Position numbers and translations under genes: made by a program. Source: an uncultured Verrucomicrobiota bacterium (GTDB taxonomy: Bacteria; Verrucomicrobiota; Kiritimatiellia; RFP12; UBA1067). Taken from it: a stretch of 5,494 nucleotides of DNA. The stretch's first letter is position 1; every line of letters begins with the position of its first letter. The stretch spans positions 1 to 5,494 of the forward strand of contig CAMEZU010000133.1 in NCBI GenBank assembly GCA_945947925.1, read 5' to 3'. Below are positions 5,467 through 5,494 of this stretch, one piece after another. A model generated the notes under the pieces. That model ran no database searches, had not been told where the DNA came from, and was given only the letters and a program-made list of their open reading frames with translations.

Positions 5467-5489
5467 AAAGCCGCCTCAGAGGAGGCGGC
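5464..5489 (-). terminator. Intrinsic terminator of the gene beyond the right edge
   Basis: On the minus strand GCCGCCTC (5489-5482), loop CTCT and GAGGCGGC (5477-5470) form a perfect 8-bp GC-rich stem with a 4-nt loop, followed by six T residues (5469-5464). This is a textbook Rho-independent terminator for minus-strand transcription arriving from outside the window. On the plus strand only CCTTT is visible before the window ends, so use in that direction is unproven. Confidence 0.88.
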
Positions 5490-5494
5490 CCTTT

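Noticed and set aside
1..5494. CRISPR arrays, tRNA/rRNA genes, insertion sequences, phage genes
   Set aside because: No regularly spaced repeats, RNA-gene signatures, transposase or integrase motifs were found on either strand.

Overview
The window is GC-rich bacterial DNA. Every gene I can support lies on the minus strand, so the biological reading direction is from high to low coordinates. Codon third positions are strongly GC-biased, which is why long antisense open frames appear on the plus strand. The mix suggests a polysaccharide- and peptide-degrading bacterium of the Verrucomicrobiota / Kiritimatiellota / Lentisphaerota type from a gut or similar habitat: secreted GH16 hydrolase, a secreted discoidin-like protein, a gingipain-like peptidase and a short CstA transporter. 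That placement is an inference from gene style, not from a marker gene, and is weak.

Layout in transcription order. (1) 5494-5431: an intrinsic terminator of a gene beyond the right edge, whose T-run merges into a TG-extended -10 promoter. (2) 5430-2506: a two-gene unit, a CstA-family carbon-starvation / peptide transporter followed 21 bp later by a secreted protein with the His and Cys motifs of clan CD (C25, gingipain-like) peptidases. (3) 2505-2382: an intergenic region with a 47-bp nested inverted repeat and a second extended -10 promoter. (4) 2381-1531: a 43-codon small ORF with almost no leader, coupled by a 4-bp GTGA overlap to a FabG-type ketoreductase that resembles the aryl-polyene (ApeQ) branch. 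(5) 1530-1323: an intergenic region with a pair of 21-bp palindromes 23 bp apart, a possible terminator and a third extended -10 promoter. (6) 1322-1: a secreted GH16 endo-glucanase-type enzyme followed 3 bp later by a signal-peptide protein with a discoidin (F5/8C)-like region, cut by the left edge.

How the genes work together. The first unit could couple extracellular proteolysis to peptide or pyruvate import. The last unit looks like a small secreted glycan-degrading operon. The reductase in the middle belongs to fatty-acid or polyene metabolism and has no evident link to either neighbour. No gap between genes exceeds about 210 bp, and no tRNA, rRNA, CRISPR array, transposase or integrase was seen. 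The most noteworthy non-coding signals are the shared TTTGATADAAT promoter motif before all three units, the paired palindromes before the GH16 operon, the near-leaderless small ORF, and an AT-rich 2 x 21-bp repeat lying in frame inside cstA.
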